From contig JAWZYU010000760.1 of NCBI GenBank assembly GCA_038380435.1, positions 1 through 64,000 of the forward strand: a stretch of 64,000 bases of DNA, read 5' to 3'. The notes below the pieces were generated by a model. That model made no database searches and was not told the origin of the DNA. It saw nothing but the letters and a program-made list of their open reading frames with translations. Position 1 is the stretch's first letter; the number at the start of each line of letters is the position of its first letter. Of the stretch, positions 11,085 through 23,033 are shown piece by piece. The position numbers and the translations under genes are program-made. The stretch comes from Ryuthela nishihirai. Lineage: Eukaryota > Arthropoda > Arachnida > Araneae > Heptathelidae.

Positions 11085-11443
11085 GGGTTGGGTTGTTTTA
11101 CCTCTGAGCGGCACTTTTTTGCACACCATGGGTTAAATGGCCAGGTCACATGGACCCCGAAGGCTCAGAGAAGGTTGGGGGAGGGGACCCACTGGAAAGC
11201 TGTTGGGAGACAGATGGTAGCCTCCCGTCAAGGCCATCCAGCATGTTCTTTAACGTGCACTAGGTATGGCACCCCGCACACGGGGCCACGGCTTAACGTC
11301 CCATCCGACGGACGGCGGCATTTCCAAGCCCATCGGTGTCCCTTACTGACCGTGGGCAGGGCGGGGAATGCCAAGGAGGGACTTGAACCTGGGAACTACA
11401 GATTATGAGCCTGTCGCACTACCCACTGAGCCAACCACACCCC
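11085..11443 (-). mobile_element. SINE-A, near full length
   Basis: Runs from GGGTTGGGTTGTTTT to the reversed A box. Some deletions lie near the head. Confidence 0.85.
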
Positions 11444-11599
11444 AGCAGAAAACAATTATAAAAGGAAATAGCAGATAAATGATTTAAAGGGACGTGTTTT
11501 GAGGTCATATTTTATCACTCTTTATTTACCCTAACTGCCATGTATTGTATGCAATCTGTTCTTTAATATGCTTTAAAGATTCCCTTTGATCTGTTCCAG

Positions 11600-11706
11600 G
11601 ATGAGCAGGCAGACCACGTGAGCAGGAAAAGCTCAATCGACAGGAGTGAGAAAATCAACACCGTGCGTGAGCCTCGAGATTGCTGTCCCATCTTCTGTTC
11701 CTCCAG
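11600..11706 (+). CDS. Voltage-gated cation channel exon: DII-DIII linker
   Basis: Part of a DSC1/BSC1 (NaCP60E, Nav2) type four-domain channel in the plasma membrane. The acceptor is CTGTTCCAG, and the donor is CTCCAG|GTAAGC. The 107-nt exon reads 35 codons plus two bases (phase 2). The next exon starts with the single base needed to complete an Arg codon. The peptide starts DEQADHVSRKSS and ends CCPIFCSS. It is hydrophilic and then Cys-rich, as expected just before domain III S1 in this family. A short linker is weakly conserved, so this exon is less certain than the membrane exons. No earlier channel exon is seen between 1 and 11599, which suggests the upstream intron is over 11 kb. Confidence 0.72.
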
Positions 11707-12428
11707 GTAAGCAACAGATCATCTTGACTTTCCTCTGGAAAAATATTTATTTCGGGAGACTTTTGAAATCTCATTTTGTAGGTCAGTCTGTAGGTCAGGG
11801 CTATTCGAATGGGGGATTGAAGAGAATGAGGGACATGATTTCAGACACTTCCGTAGGGTTTATTCCAGACCTACTGCAGCTAGGAATTCTAGCTACAAAC
11901 CCTAGGCACCAAGATGCAAGTGGGAGGACCACACCAAATTTCGGACTGATCAATAAAGTATTTGCTGAATATTTCCAACACCAGTGACGTCATCCCAGAC
12001 CTAAACGATTATCCACACATCCGTTCTAAATAAGCCTAGAAGCTTCCCACTCTGAGTCATTTACTATACCTTAAGGTTCGAGAAACGTTGGGCAATTTTT
12101 TTTAGTATCATATTACATAATAGGCTTAATTCCCGGCGAAATAACGGGTGGACACATGTGACGCCATCTGTGGGAGATTTTTTCAATTACCTGTGGTTCC
12201 GCGGCTACTTGAGCGATCGGTCTCACTTAGTTCTAACCCCGTTGGGGTAACAGATCGAGTTCCTAGCTACCGTGGGTCGGGAGTGATCCTTCGAAAAGTG
12301 TCCGAAATTTCTGAGGGCGCTGCCGTCGACTGCGTAGTGAATGGAGCAGTGCATAGTAGTATGTGTGGAACGATATGAATGATGCAAGAGTTATCAATAG
12401 ACATCGCGCAAACTTTTTGAGTGGGTTT
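11707..12428. other. Intron sequence with no recognised element
   Basis: Short unrelated open frames (for example at 11646-11987 and 12148-12378) show no family motif. I see no RNA gene or repeat. Confidence 0.5.
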
Positions 12429-12429
12429 A

Positions 12430-12642
12430 ACTAATATATAATAATAAATAAACACCCCCTCAAGCAGCTGCTTGCCACAGAGGTCTTACAGGAACCTGTC
12501 AGTTTATATGCCACAGTAGCAGATCTGAGAGGATGGCAGGACCTCAGCAGAAAAACGACACACACATCCATGCCTAATCCGGGGCTCGAACCCAGGTCCC
12601 TTAGATCAGTAGCCAAGCGTGCTAACCACTCGGTCACGATGG
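12430..12642 (-). mobile_element. SINE-C, full length
   Basis: Reverse copy: CCCCCTCAAGCAGCTGCTT at one side, then the tRNA-like head in reverse with the B-box complement GGGCTCGAACCCAGG near 12580 and the A-box end near 12630. Flanking TAATATA-type sequence may be the target duplication. Confidence 0.8.
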
Positions 12643-12957
12643 TAATATAATAATTATTTCTTAGTGCCTGGCACGCTATTAGTTGTTGGGTTGTTTTACC
12701 TCTGAGCGGCACTTTTTTGCACACCATGGGCTAAATGGCCAGGTCACATGGACCCCGAAGGCTCAGAGAAGGTTGGGGGAGTGGATCGGTCACGATGGCA
12801 CTCGGTCACGATGGTAATATAATAATTATTTCTTAGTGCCTGGCACGCTATTAGTTGTTGGGTTGTTTTACCTCTGAGCGGCACTTTTTTGCACACCATG
12901 GGCTAAATGGCCAGGTCACATGGACCCCGAAGGCTCAGAGAAGGTTGGGGGAGTGGA
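12628..12957. repeat. Tandem duplication (172-bp period) of a SINE-C/SINE-A border
   Basis: 12628-12785 and 12800-12957 repeat each other (ACTCGGTCACGATGG through to the SINE-A part ending GGGGGAGTGGA), joined by 14 bp. The left copy holds only a truncated SINE-A tail; the right one continues into the complete SINE. Confidence 0.85.
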
Positions 12958-13240
12958 CCCACTGGAACAAGCTGTTGGGAGACAGATGGCATCCTCCCGT
13001 CAAGGCCATCCAGCGTGTTCTTTAACGTGCACAAGGTATGGCTCTCCCACACACGGGCCACGGCTTAACGTCCCATCCGACGGACGGCGGCCTTTCCAAG
13101 CCCATCGGTGTCCCCTACTGACCGTGGGCAGGGCGGGGAATTTTGCGGAGATAAATCTCAACGCTGACCCAGCTGGGACTCGAACCTGGGAACTACAGAT
13201 TACGAGCCTGGCGCGCTACCGACTGAGCCACCCCCGCCCC
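12855..13240 (-). mobile_element. SINE-A, full length with target duplication
   Basis: Flanked by ACGCTATTAG at 12845-12854 and 13242-13251. Confidence 0.92.
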
Positions 13241-13358
13241 CACGCTATTAGACTGAGCCACATGCCCCTGTGGTAAGAAGTGCATTACCGATTGAACACA
13301 TGCAGGGTTACGATGTCTCCTAACAACCTTTCATTGATACTGAATTCCCTAATAATTT

Positions 13359-13746
13359 GGGCGGGGGTGGCTCAGTCGGTAGCGCGCCAGGCTCGTAATC
13401 TGTAGTTCCCAGGTTCGAGTCCCAGCTGGGTCAGCGTTGAGATTTATCTCCGTAAAATTCCCCGCCCTGCCCACGGTCAGTAGGGGACACCGATGGGCTT
13501 GGAAAGGCCGCCGTCCGTCGGATGGGACGTTAAGCCGTGGCCCCGTGTGCGGGAGAGCCATACCCTGTGCACGTTAAAGAACACGCTGGATGGTCTTGAC
13601 GGGAGGCTACCATCTGTCTCCCAACAGCTGTTCCAGTGGGTCTCCTCCCCCAATCCTTCTCTGAGCCTTCGGGGTCCATTTGACCTGGCCATTTAGGCCA
13701 TGGTGTGCAAAAATGTGCCGCTCAGAGGTAAAACAACCCAACCCAA
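13359..13746 (+). mobile_element. SINE-A, full length
   Basis: Complete head (A box TGGCTCAGTCGG, B box GGTTCGAGTCC), middle and CCCAACCCAA tail. Confidence 0.92.
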
Positions 13747-13980
13747 AAAAAGCAGCTTGATAGTGGATGAATGTTCATTTAATTCCCTAATTATGTTCAA
13801 AACTATTTGAGGTACACTTTCAATTAAAATATTACTCTCTTGAACATGTATTTTATTTTCTTACATACTGGTTCTCAAAAAGCAGCAATTACTTTACGGA
13901 TACCCTGTACTGTAATATGTGTTATATGTGGATTCTAAAAATGCCAGATATCTATTTTTTTTGTTCTTTTTCTATCCCAG

Positions 13981-14113
13981 ATTACCCAAGTGCAAGGACA
14001 ACCGTGGCTTCCGGGCGTGGCGAGCATGTCGGAGATCAACCCTCGCCCTGGTGGATCACAAAGCCTTCGAGTGGATCGTCCTCATCCTCATTTATGCGAG
14101 CAGCGTTGTCCTG
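13981..14113 (+). CDS. Voltage-gated cation channel exon: domain III S1
   Basis: Continues the NaCP60E/DSC1-type channel. The acceptor is CTATCCCAG. One base completes the split Arg codon, then 44 codons follow. The peptide starts LPKCKDNRGFRAW and ends WIVLILIYASSVVL, the S1 membrane helix of domain III. The end is phase 0, matching the next exon. The donor GTACTG is weak (little match beyond GT and +3). A competing CACAG|GTGTCT at 14132 would give the wrong phase for the exon at 24282. Joined, S1 runs into CFEDVFL, as in the family. Confidence 0.85.
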
Positions 14114-14396
14114 GTACTGCCTTCTGATCACAGGTGTCTCTGCTGCAGCTAAGTCTTGTCGTACCCACTTAATAATAGGGGAGGGAAGGAAGGAGGGGGT
14201 GAAAATACATATTTCATGATTCCATTGATACCAAAATTCCAAACTTCCACTAGTTGATTATGCGATGATTGCATTAATGCTAATAGGGGGTGCTGAGTTG
14301 GAAGTTCTAAACTTGTTGTTTACATTGACACTATGGAATCAGTGGCGAGGTGGGATGGTTCAAAGAAATACCGATAGGGATGTTTTATTGGTGGAA

Positions 14397-14492
14397 TTTG
14401 GGCGTAGGTTGGCTCGGTCGGTAGCGTGCCAGGCTCGTAATCTTCAATTCCCAGGTTCGAATCCAAATCCCAATTATGCCAATGTTGATATT
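14397..14492 (+). mobile_element. SINE-A head fragment, old
   Basis: A tRNA-like head with changes (TTGGCTCGGTCGGTAGCG, then GGTTCGAATCC). The body is lost. Confidence 0.65.
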
Positions 14493-14521
14493 TATTTCCA
14501 CTATTTCTGATGGTGCACTGA

Positions 14522-14915
14522 GGCCGGGGGTGGCTCAGTCGGTAGCGCGCCAGGCTCGTAATCTGTAGTTCCCAGGTTCGAGTCCCAGCTGGGTCAGCGT
14601 TGAGATTTATCTCCGCAAAATTCCCCGCCTTGCCCACGGTCAGTAGGGAACACCGATGGGCTTGGAAAGGCCGCCGTCCGTCGGATGGGACGTTAAGCCG
14701 TGGCCCCCCTTGTGCGGGAGAGCCATACCCTGTACACGTTAAAGAACATGCTGGATGGCCTTGACGGGAGGCTACCATCTGTCTCCCAACAGCTGTTCCA
14801 GTGGGTCCCCTTCCCCAACCTTCTCTGAGCCTTCGGGGTCCATGTGACCTGGCCATTTAGCCCATGGTATGCAAAAAAGTGCCGCTCAGAGGTAAAACAA
14901 CCAAACCCAACTGAG
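14522..14915 (+). mobile_element. SINE-A, full length with target duplication
   Basis: Flanked by GGTGCACTGA at 14512-14521 and 14916-14925. Confidence 0.93.
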
Positions 14916-14984
14916 GGTGCACTGATGGGTTGAGTCTTGATTCACCTTCGCCTGCATCAGCTGACAAGTCTCCAAAAGAGGCAG

Positions 14985-15160
14985 AAAGGTAGGTTATTTT
15001 GCATCTGAATGGCACTTTTTGTACACAGTGTGCTGAATGGACAGGTGACAAGGAACTCAAAGACTCAGAGAATGTTGGGGGAAGAGGTTGGGTTGTTTTG
15101 CCTCTGTGCGGCACTTTTTTTGCACACATTGGACTAAATGGCCATTTTCACAAAGACATG
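14985..15160 (-). mobile_element. Two SINE-A 3'-end fragments
   Basis: 14985-15085 and 15086-15160 each start with a TTGGGTTGTTTT-like end and GCACTTTTT..GCACAC in reverse orientation. The first is more diverged than the second. Confidence 0.65.
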
Positions 15161-15349
15161 TCTGGCTTGAGAGGCCCTGTGCTACCGCCGGCCTGGCTCT
15201 CGAGGTTGTCGGAATACATAAGTCCCATCACCCCGACGAGGTGAAGATACCGTCGATGAGGTATAGTTACTAGCTTCGTAGATTTCCAATGGGCTTTTGA
15301 CTCTGCAGGTTGTCATAATTTGGGGCTGATCCAGAGATGGTACGGCATA

Positions 15350-15738
15350 ATTGGATTGGATTGTTTTATCTCTGAGCGGCACTTTTATGCACACCATGGG
15401 CTAAATGGCCAGGTCACATGGACCCCGAAGGCTCAGAGAAGGTTGGGGGAGGGGACCCACTGGAACAACTGTTGGGAGACAGATGGTAGCCTCCCATCAA
15501 GGCCATCCAGCGTGTTCTTTAACGTGCACAGGATATGGCTCTCCCGTACACGGGGCCACGGCTTAACGTCCCATCCGACGGACGGCGGCCTTTCCAAGCC
15601 CATCGGTGTCCCCTACTGACCGTGGGCAGGGCGGGGAATTTTGCGGAAATAAATCTCAACGCTGACCCAGCTGGGACTCGAACCTGGGAACTAAAGATTA
15701 CGAGCCTGGCGTGCTACCGACTGAGCCACCCCCGCCCC
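15350..15738 (-). mobile_element. SINE-A, full length with target duplication
   Basis: Flanked by TGGTACGGCATA at 15338-15349 and 15739-15750. Confidence 0.93.
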
Positions 15739-15829
15739 TGGTACGGCATAGTGAAAGCTCTCTATAATAACACTGTCATCTGTGAGGGTTGGTAAAGCAC
15801 AGAGCAATTAGTTTAGCATTGACAGTGGA

Positions 15830-16296
15830 ATTAGACAAATGTGCATTTTATCTCCTTTCCTTTTTAGTTTGATTTTTGATTATGCTATGCGAAATTCTTT
15901 ACAAATGAAAGATATTGGCCTTAAATGATTTAAAGATGAGACTGGTAACAAAGTGGGTTTCCTGATAAACAGAGAGGAAACTAAAGTGATGAAAATTAGT
16001 CAGGCAGATGCTTGGAATGGTTGCACTTTTGAGCAAATGTCTCAGTTATCTCAACAGCTGTTTAACTGATACTAGAGGTGTGCGACATGGGATAAAATGA
16101 AGAACTGGAATTGCTGCCGGGATTTTTAAAATCTATGGAGAGTGTGAAAAAATAGGCGGACAACTCAGAGACCAAAATTAGGCTGTATAATAGTTTGGTT
16201 CTTTTTAGGATTAGTTATGGTAGCGAAACATGGACCCTTTATAGGTAGGAAAATAGGAAACGCCATGCATGGTATCTTGGACATTAAATGGTTTGA
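15830..16296 (+). mobile_element. LINE reverse-transcriptase fragment
   Basis: Degenerate frames read TKVMKIS near 15980 and ISYGSETWTLYR near 16210-16250, typical of the region after the RT palm in several LINE families. A SINE interrupts it. The piece at 17556-17765 may be its continuation. Confidence 0.6.
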
Positions 16297-16306
16297 TTTT
16301 TATAAG

Positions 16307-17197
16307 TTGTGTTGTTTTACCTCTGAGCGGCACTTTTTTGCACACCATGGGCTAAATGGCCAGGTCACATGGACCCCGAAGGCTCAGAGAAGGTTGGGGG
16401 AGGGGACCCACTGGAACAGCTGTTGGGAGACAGATGGTAGCCTCCCGTCAAGGCCATCCAGCGTGTTCTTTAACGTTGGGTTGTTTTACCTCTGAGCGGC
16501 ACTTTTTTGCACACCATGGGCTAAATGCCCAGGTCACATGGACCCCGAAGGCTCAGAGAAGGTTGGGGGAGGGGACCCACTGGAACAGCTGTTGGGAGAC
16601 AGATGGTAGCCTCCCGTCAAGGCCATCCAGCGTGTTCTTTAACGTTGGGTTGTTTTACCTCTGAGCGGCACTTTTTTGCACACCATGGGCTAAATGCCCA
16701 GGTCACATGGACCCCGAAGGCTCAGAGAAGGTTGGGGGAGGGGACCCACTGGAACAGCTGTTGGGAGACAGATGGTAGCCTCCCGTCAAGGCCATCCAGC
16801 GTGTTCTTTAACGTTGGGTTGTTTTACCTCTGAGCGACACTTTTTTGCACACCAGGGGCTAAATGGCCAGGTCACCTGGACCCCGAAGGCTCAGAGAAGG
16901 TTGGGGGAGGGGACCCACTGGAACAGCTGTTGGGAGACAGATGGTAGCCTCCCGTCAAGGCCATCCAGCGTGTTCTTTAACGTGCACATGGTATGTCTCT
17001 CCCGCACACGGGGCCACGTCTTAACGTCCCATCCGACGGACGTCGGCCTTTCCAAGCCCATCGGTGTCCCCTACTGACCGTGGGCAGGGCGGAGAATTTT
17101 GCGGAGATAAATCTCAACGCTGACCCAGCTGGGACTCGAACCTGGGAACTACAGATTACGAGCCTGGCGCGCTACCGACTGAGCCACCCCCACCCCG
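16307..17197 (-). mobile_element. SINE-A with four tandem 169-bp 3' modules
   Basis: Modules at 16307-16475, 16476-16644 and 16645-16813 each hold only the SINE 3' half, from TTGGGTTGTTTT to TTCTTTAACG. The fourth runs into a full SINE with its tRNA-like head at 17197. One target duplication (TTTTATAAGT at 16297-16306 and 17200-17209) encloses the whole, so it behaves as one insertion. Confidence 0.93.
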
Positions 17198-17297
17198 ACT
17201 TTTATAAGTAATAAAAAGTCTAGGTAAAGGGGTCAACAATCTCCTTTGAGTTGCTCATGTGCAAAATGAGACTCCGTTCATTTGTTCATATTGCTCA

Positions 17298-17552
17298 TAC
17301 CGATGGGCTTGAAAAGGCCGCCGTCCGTCGGATGGGACGTTAAGCCGTGGCCCCGTGTGCGGGAGAGCCATACCCTGTGCACGTTCAAGAACACGCTGGA
17401 TGGCTTTGACGGGAGGCTACCATCTGTCTCCCAACAGCTGTTCCAGTGGGTCCCCTCCCCCAACCTTCTCTGAGCCTTCGGGGTCCATGTGACTTGGCCA
17501 TTTAGCCCATGGTGTGCAAAAAAGTGCCGCTCAGAGGTAAAACAACCCAACA
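17298..17552 (+). mobile_element. SINE-A, 5'-truncated
   Basis: Starts in the conserved middle (ACCGATGGGCTTG) and ends CAACAACCCAAC. Confidence 0.85.
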
Positions 17553-17555
17553 ACA

Positions 17556-17765
17556 ACCCAACTCATATGCGTAACTATAGATTAGGGAATAGGGTTATGA
17601 ACAGTGTACCTAATGGCCTCAGGAAAAGGGGAAGACCCAAGATGCGGTGGGCAGACAGTGTCAAACAGGACCTTCTTAGAATTGGTGTGCATTGGCCAGA
17701 TGTAGAAGATGTAAATGAGGATAGACGAATTTGGAAAAGCAAATTTGCGAGGTCTGGTTAGATCT
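17556..17765 (+). mobile_element. LINE ORF2 C-terminal fragment
   Basis: An open stretch reads YRLGNRVMNSVP, then KRGRPKMRWADSVKQDL and HWPDVEDV. This GRP-x-RW-x-D signature is common at the C-terminus of several LINE proteins. A relative lies at 43530-43875 on the - strand. Confidence 0.7.
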
Positions 17766-18250
17766 CCCATAAACCACGGTTGCTTGAATATTTTGCAACT
17801 ATGAAATATTTTCAGATTGAAGCAAAAGTTTGAAAAAATGTTTTGAATTTGTCTCCTTCTTCAGATATTAAATGGGAGGATGGGACCACTATCTCTAACA
17901 ATTCTTTTGCTTCAGAGCAATACGTTTTATCAAAAATGATAGGAAATAACTTACGTTTCATAACAATTTTTTAATATTCATTGCTGAAAATTATGGAAAC
18001 CTTTAAAATATTGCCTTTTTTAAAAACGCTCCCGGGTTAATTTGGTAGCCAAAAGTTTACGAGAAACTCGCTGCAAAAAAGGAAATATATGAAGAGTATG
18101 AAAATGGGCATAATGCAACTAACAACGAATATGCATGTATCACAACCATAACCCAACTAAGGATGGCTGGAAAGGAAGCGAAGAAAAGAAAAGGTATTAT
18201 TGAAAAATACACGTAAAAATGTTCTTTCACATTACTAAATAAATTAATTG
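17766..18250. other. AT-rich intron sequence, unassigned
   Basis: No recognised gene. A short reading around 18020-18200 (KVYEKLAAKKEIYEEYENG) has no family I can name. Confidence 0.4.
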
Positions 18251-21200
18251 TATACTTCAGGAGACAAAAGAAAACGTTAAAAAAAGATAAAAATTACATT
18301 CCTTTTGGTGAAAAATTATATTAAATTTTGGTGCACCTATGTGATTCATCATAAATTAATTTAGCGATCAATTTTTCAAGGAGAGGGAGAACTGCCTTTG
18401 CAGGTCATCAAATATATTATATTATATTATATTAAAATACTTCAAATGACTTTCCGCTAAAGGACATTTTTGAAACTCAACAAAAGAAAGGCATAGACTA
18501 TGCTTGTATGGTTAAAAAAATATTTCAGGAGCAAAGAATTCAAATAAAAACATTTCAAATAAATCTGTTGATGCAAAAGTTTCAACTTCAAGTCGAACCG
18601 AAACTGCTGATAATTCGACAATGAATATGGATTCTAAAGGCCAAATTATCGGACTACTAATCAAACTTTTGGACTACTTACTTCCTAATGAATCGGAATT
18701 AAACTTAATTAAAGACATTTTACTATCATTTCTACATTGCAGTCCATGGACAATAGAGCGATAATTCTACAATGTAACTGTAGAAGTATATTAAATAAGA
18801 AACATTATCTCAACCACCTAATCAAATCAAAAATATTCAAATTATGTGTCTACAGGAATCTCAAACAAACAAGGTACCAAAATTTACTAATTTCATAGCA
18901 TATAAACAAAAAATAGTGACAATACCAGAGGAATATTAACTTATATACATAAAAACCTACCTCAAAACAGAATAAATATAGATAATGTATATAATAAATT
19001 AGAAGTCATTATTATACAAACTAAAATTAATAATATAACTACTTATATCATAAATATCTACAATGCTGGAGTATGCATAAAATATAGTCAATATTTGAAA
19101 CTAATTGAAAACTTAAATGATGAAATAATAATATGTGGTGATTTAAACACACATAATAGAATGTGGTTCTCATATAGAAATGAACACAAAACCACCCACT
19201 TGGTAAAATTCATTGAAAATAATAATTTAATAATTTTAAATAATAAACACATAACACATATTAATAAAAATAACTTCAACTCTGTAATGGATTTATCCAT
19301 TTGCTTTAATAAAATCTTAAAAGAATTACAATGGCATATATTAGAAGATAGTTATAATAGTGATCATTTACCTATCTTTATTTATTTTAAAAATTATAAA
19401 AGCACAAAACCTAATATAATAAATACAAAAAATTGGAAGAATAATAAAAATATAAAATAGTAAATTGGAAGAACTTCAAACAAGACATTCAAAATAAGGA
19501 ATTAATAAATTATAAATGTGGTTATATAGAATTAACAGAATTTTTAAATAACAAAAAAATAAAAATACTATCACTATCACTAAAAAAATACCCAAAAATA
19601 ATATACACACAATATTTGTCAATAAATTAATAGCCATTCGTAGAAGGGAGAATGAACAGGAAAAAAACATTTAAAGATGTCCAAAACTTTAACAGACTAA
19701 ATAAAGCTATCTCAAAAAAAATAAAACATTTAGAGAAACGTAATTGGAGAAAATTCATCGAATACTTAACACCTCATACAATCACATCAAACCTCTGAAA
19801 AAATTGATAAAAAATTATACAGTAATACTACCCCAAACAATCCAGTTCAAACATATGCAATTAAGAATAATAAAACATTAAAGGAAACAACAGAAGACTT
19901 AGCACAATTTTACATTAATTCACACTTCAAATATGACAATAAAATAGATAAAAGTTTTAAAAATTCAAATATCTTTCACAAATTTTTTCATTGTAACTCA
20001 ACTAATTATTTAAACTTTCCCTTTACATTTCATGAATTGAAAACTGCTATAAAAACTCTCAAACAAAATACCACACCAGGCCCTGACGAAATTACTAATA
20101 AACTGCTTAAGAATTTAACACATAAATGGTTAATTAAACTTTTAGAAATTTTCAATACATTTTGGTCTCAAAAATGCTACCCTGAATCATGGCTAGACAA
20201 TTTTATGATATTCATAAAAAAAGAATATAAACCTGCTGATGATCTAAAATTGTATCGACCCATTTGTCTTAGCTCAAACATCCTCAAACTGTTTGAAAAG
20301 TTAGTCTTTAATAGTGGCATTTTGAAAATCATAACTTATTTGATTTTAGACCAGGACGCTCCACTAAGGATCTATTATTGAATCTTATCTCAGACGCTGA
20401 ATCTGCAATTAAAAATGGTTTTTTCCTTTTTGCAGTTGTAATAGATTTAGAAAAGGCTTTTGATACAATCTCACACCAAGGATTATTTGCTAAAATTAGA
20501 AAATTTAAAATTTATGGCAATATGTATCACTTTTTCTCTCATATAATACAAAATAAAAACTTTAGAGTTAAAATTGCAAATAACTTCTAAAATAAATGTG
20601 AATTTAAAAATGGAATAATTCAAGGAGACATACTTTCTCCAATATTCTTTAATATATATCTAAATGACATCTCAGAAATTTTTTCCTCAGATATTTCATA
20701 TAGTACATATGCAGATGACCTTATCTTCTGGACCATTCACACAGATCTTAATATAATAAACACAAAAATACAAAATACTCTTAATAAACTAGTAAATTAT
20801 TGTAAAAAATGGAATTTAAAAATATCATCTGAAAAATCAAAATCACATATTTTCACAAAAGACAGAAAATCACAAATGAAATAAAAATAACTTTAAATAA
20901 CACAGAATTAAAAATTACAGATAATATAAAATTTCTTGGACTTCATCTGGACTCGAAATTATTATGGGATCATTTTCTTAAAAATGCAAAAGAAAAAGCT
21001 ACTAAATTATTTAATTTTTTAAGATTCCTTGGAAGCTCTAAATGGGGCTGCTCCATAAAAAACCTTTTATTAATATTTAATTCTATAATCCTACCTAAAT
21101 GTGTATATGGAATTGAGCTCATAAATAACATTTCTCAAACAAAAATAAAAAATCTAGAAACAATTCAAACAAATATTTTAAAATTTTGCCTTGGTCTTTT

Positions 21201-22530
21201 GCAATCAACAAACAACTTAAATATATACGCTGAAACTGCATTTCCCACAATTGAAATAAAAAAAAATATTTACTATCGAATTTAATATTTCGAATAATCA
21301 CTAAAAATCAACAACACCTTATAATAAATAAATTTAATAATAACTTTCAAGATACAACTTCGAAGGGTTTTTCAGAAAAAGAAAAGATATTGGAACTAAT
21401 AAATAATAAACTTAGCGGAGATTATCTTCCAAACTTTCCCTGCTGGATTTCAACATTACCCATTATTTCTGATAAAATACCAGGAATTGAATCTAAAAAT
21501 CAATATGATAAATCAATTATAAAATCATTAACTGACACATTTATCAGTGATAACTATAAAAATTATATACATGTATTCACAGATGGATCTCTTAACTCTG
21601 ACTCCATTATCACATCTGGAGCCTTCTATTGCCCAAATGAAAACTATGAACACCAATTTAAATTTAATATAACTAAACCAGTAATTATAGCTGAGATGTT
21701 TGCTATTATTATAGCAATCACTGGGCCTTAAAATATAAAAATAAAAAAATTGTCATATTTGCAGACTGTAAATCATCACTAGACATTTTTCAATATAACC
21801 CTTTCAAAAATGATTTTTCAATATTTATTAATGATATATTTACTTTAGCTTACAAACACATAGATCAGAATAACATTATAACTTTACAATGGATACCTTC
21901 ACATGTTAATATAACATATAATGAACATGTAGACACTTTAGCAAAAAAGGCAAAAGATCTAAACCACACTATAAATTCTCCTTATCATTTTGTTATACAT
22001 AAAAAAATAAATAAAATAAAATTATTGGCAGAATTATAGAATTGGTAAATGACAAAAGCTAGGAACACACATAGATTTCAAATCTCTAATAACATTGGTA
22101 AATTTAATAATTTTGGATTAAAGAAAAAAGAAATCTCTATGATTTTAAGAACAAAGTCTAATCTAGCTCTTACAAATTCCAAGCTATTTAAATTTAGAAA
22201 AATAAACTCACCAAATTGTTTTTTCTGCAATAACATACAAACACTAGAGCATATAATATTCAGTTGTAACAAATATGAAGAGAAGAGAAAAATTTATTTT
22301 AATAAATTGCAAAAATATAATGTAAACACATTTAATTTTTAAAACATATTAGAACCAACATCAAAAAAATTAAAACTAACTTTTTATAAATTATTAATTA
22401 ATTATCTGAAAAACATCAATCTCTTAGATAAACTATAAAAAAAGAATAATAATTAAAAATTTTTAAAGATGACTGAATATAAAATGAATAATAATTAAAA
22501 AACACATATTATATACGTAAGGATCCACAA
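18251..22530 (+). mobile_element. AT-rich LINE (I-like superfamily): ORF1 tail, EN, RT, RNase H
   Basis: Non-LTR retrotransposon with very high A+T. The ORF1 C-terminus (about 18505-18763, ending SPWTIER) overlaps the ORF2 start by about 18 bp in another frame. ORF2 has an endonuclease, RT, RNase H and a terminal Cys motif. The 3' end has ATAATAATTAAAAA-type repeats. The 5' border is not defined. It sits in the channel intron in the same direction as the gene. Confidence 0.85.
18746..22438 (+). pseudogene. LINE ORF2: endonuclease / reverse transcriptase / RNase H, broken
   Basis: The start ATG at 18746 gives MDNRAIILQCNCRSI, typical of the EEP endonuclease start. IICGDLNTHNRMW (19128-19166) and SDHLPIF (about 19361) are further endonuclease motifs. 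RT follows: NTTPGPDEITNKLL (20068), YRPICLSSN (20250), DLEKAFDTI (20440), GIIQGDILSP (20610) and YADDLIFW (about 20707), the catalytic box. RNase H begins IHVFTDGS near 21566 with VDTLAKKAKDL near 21930. The C-terminus has CFFCNNIQTLEHIIFSC (about 22220-22270). Stops and frameshifts (for example near 18850-18930, 19460, 20380, 20590 and 21280) make it non-functional. RNase H supports the I-like superfamily. Confidence 0.85.
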
Positions 22531-22599
22531 AAATTATGCCTGAATTAATGAGTCTGCATTGTTTTAACTCTTTGCAGGAATATTCAAAGTTTGATGTGT

Positions 22600-22930
22600 A
22601 TTGATGATGATGATGCTAGCTGTCCTCTCTCTCAGCTGATGAACTGTAGCAGCCCTGTTTTGCCTTTCAGTTCGTAACAACAAATGCCTGTTCCTATCGG
22701 TTTCATTTTCCCTCTTCATTTTCCTTGGTTCACGAACCGTCTATTGAGACTGTTGCCATTCTCCAAGCAATTGGGATATTCTGCCGTAATATTCTACTGA
22801 GTTCCATAATCTCCAATGTGGGGTACTCCTGCTCATCGCGCTCCGACGATGAGCCCTCTTTTTTTCGAACTCAGTCAGATGAGCCTTTTTACCCATGTGG
22901 CCCTTGACTTTAATTTCCACCATGCCTTTG
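22600..22930 (-). pseudogene. Tc1/mariner-like transposase N-terminal fragment
   Basis: From 22923 downwards an ORF contains MGKKAHLTEFE, resembling the start of Tc1-family DNA-binding domains. After a stop it continues with RNRHLLLRTERQNRAATVHQL, like the second helix-turn-helix. There is no DDE catalytic part and no clear inverted ends. The assignment is moderate. Confidence 0.55.
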
Positions 22931-23033
22931 CGGCTTTTATAGGATTTTATATTTATACGTAGGATATTAACGTCAACAGAGAAATTTTGGATACATTCAG
23001 ATGTCTCATATTACTTCCCTCACGAATTAGTGT

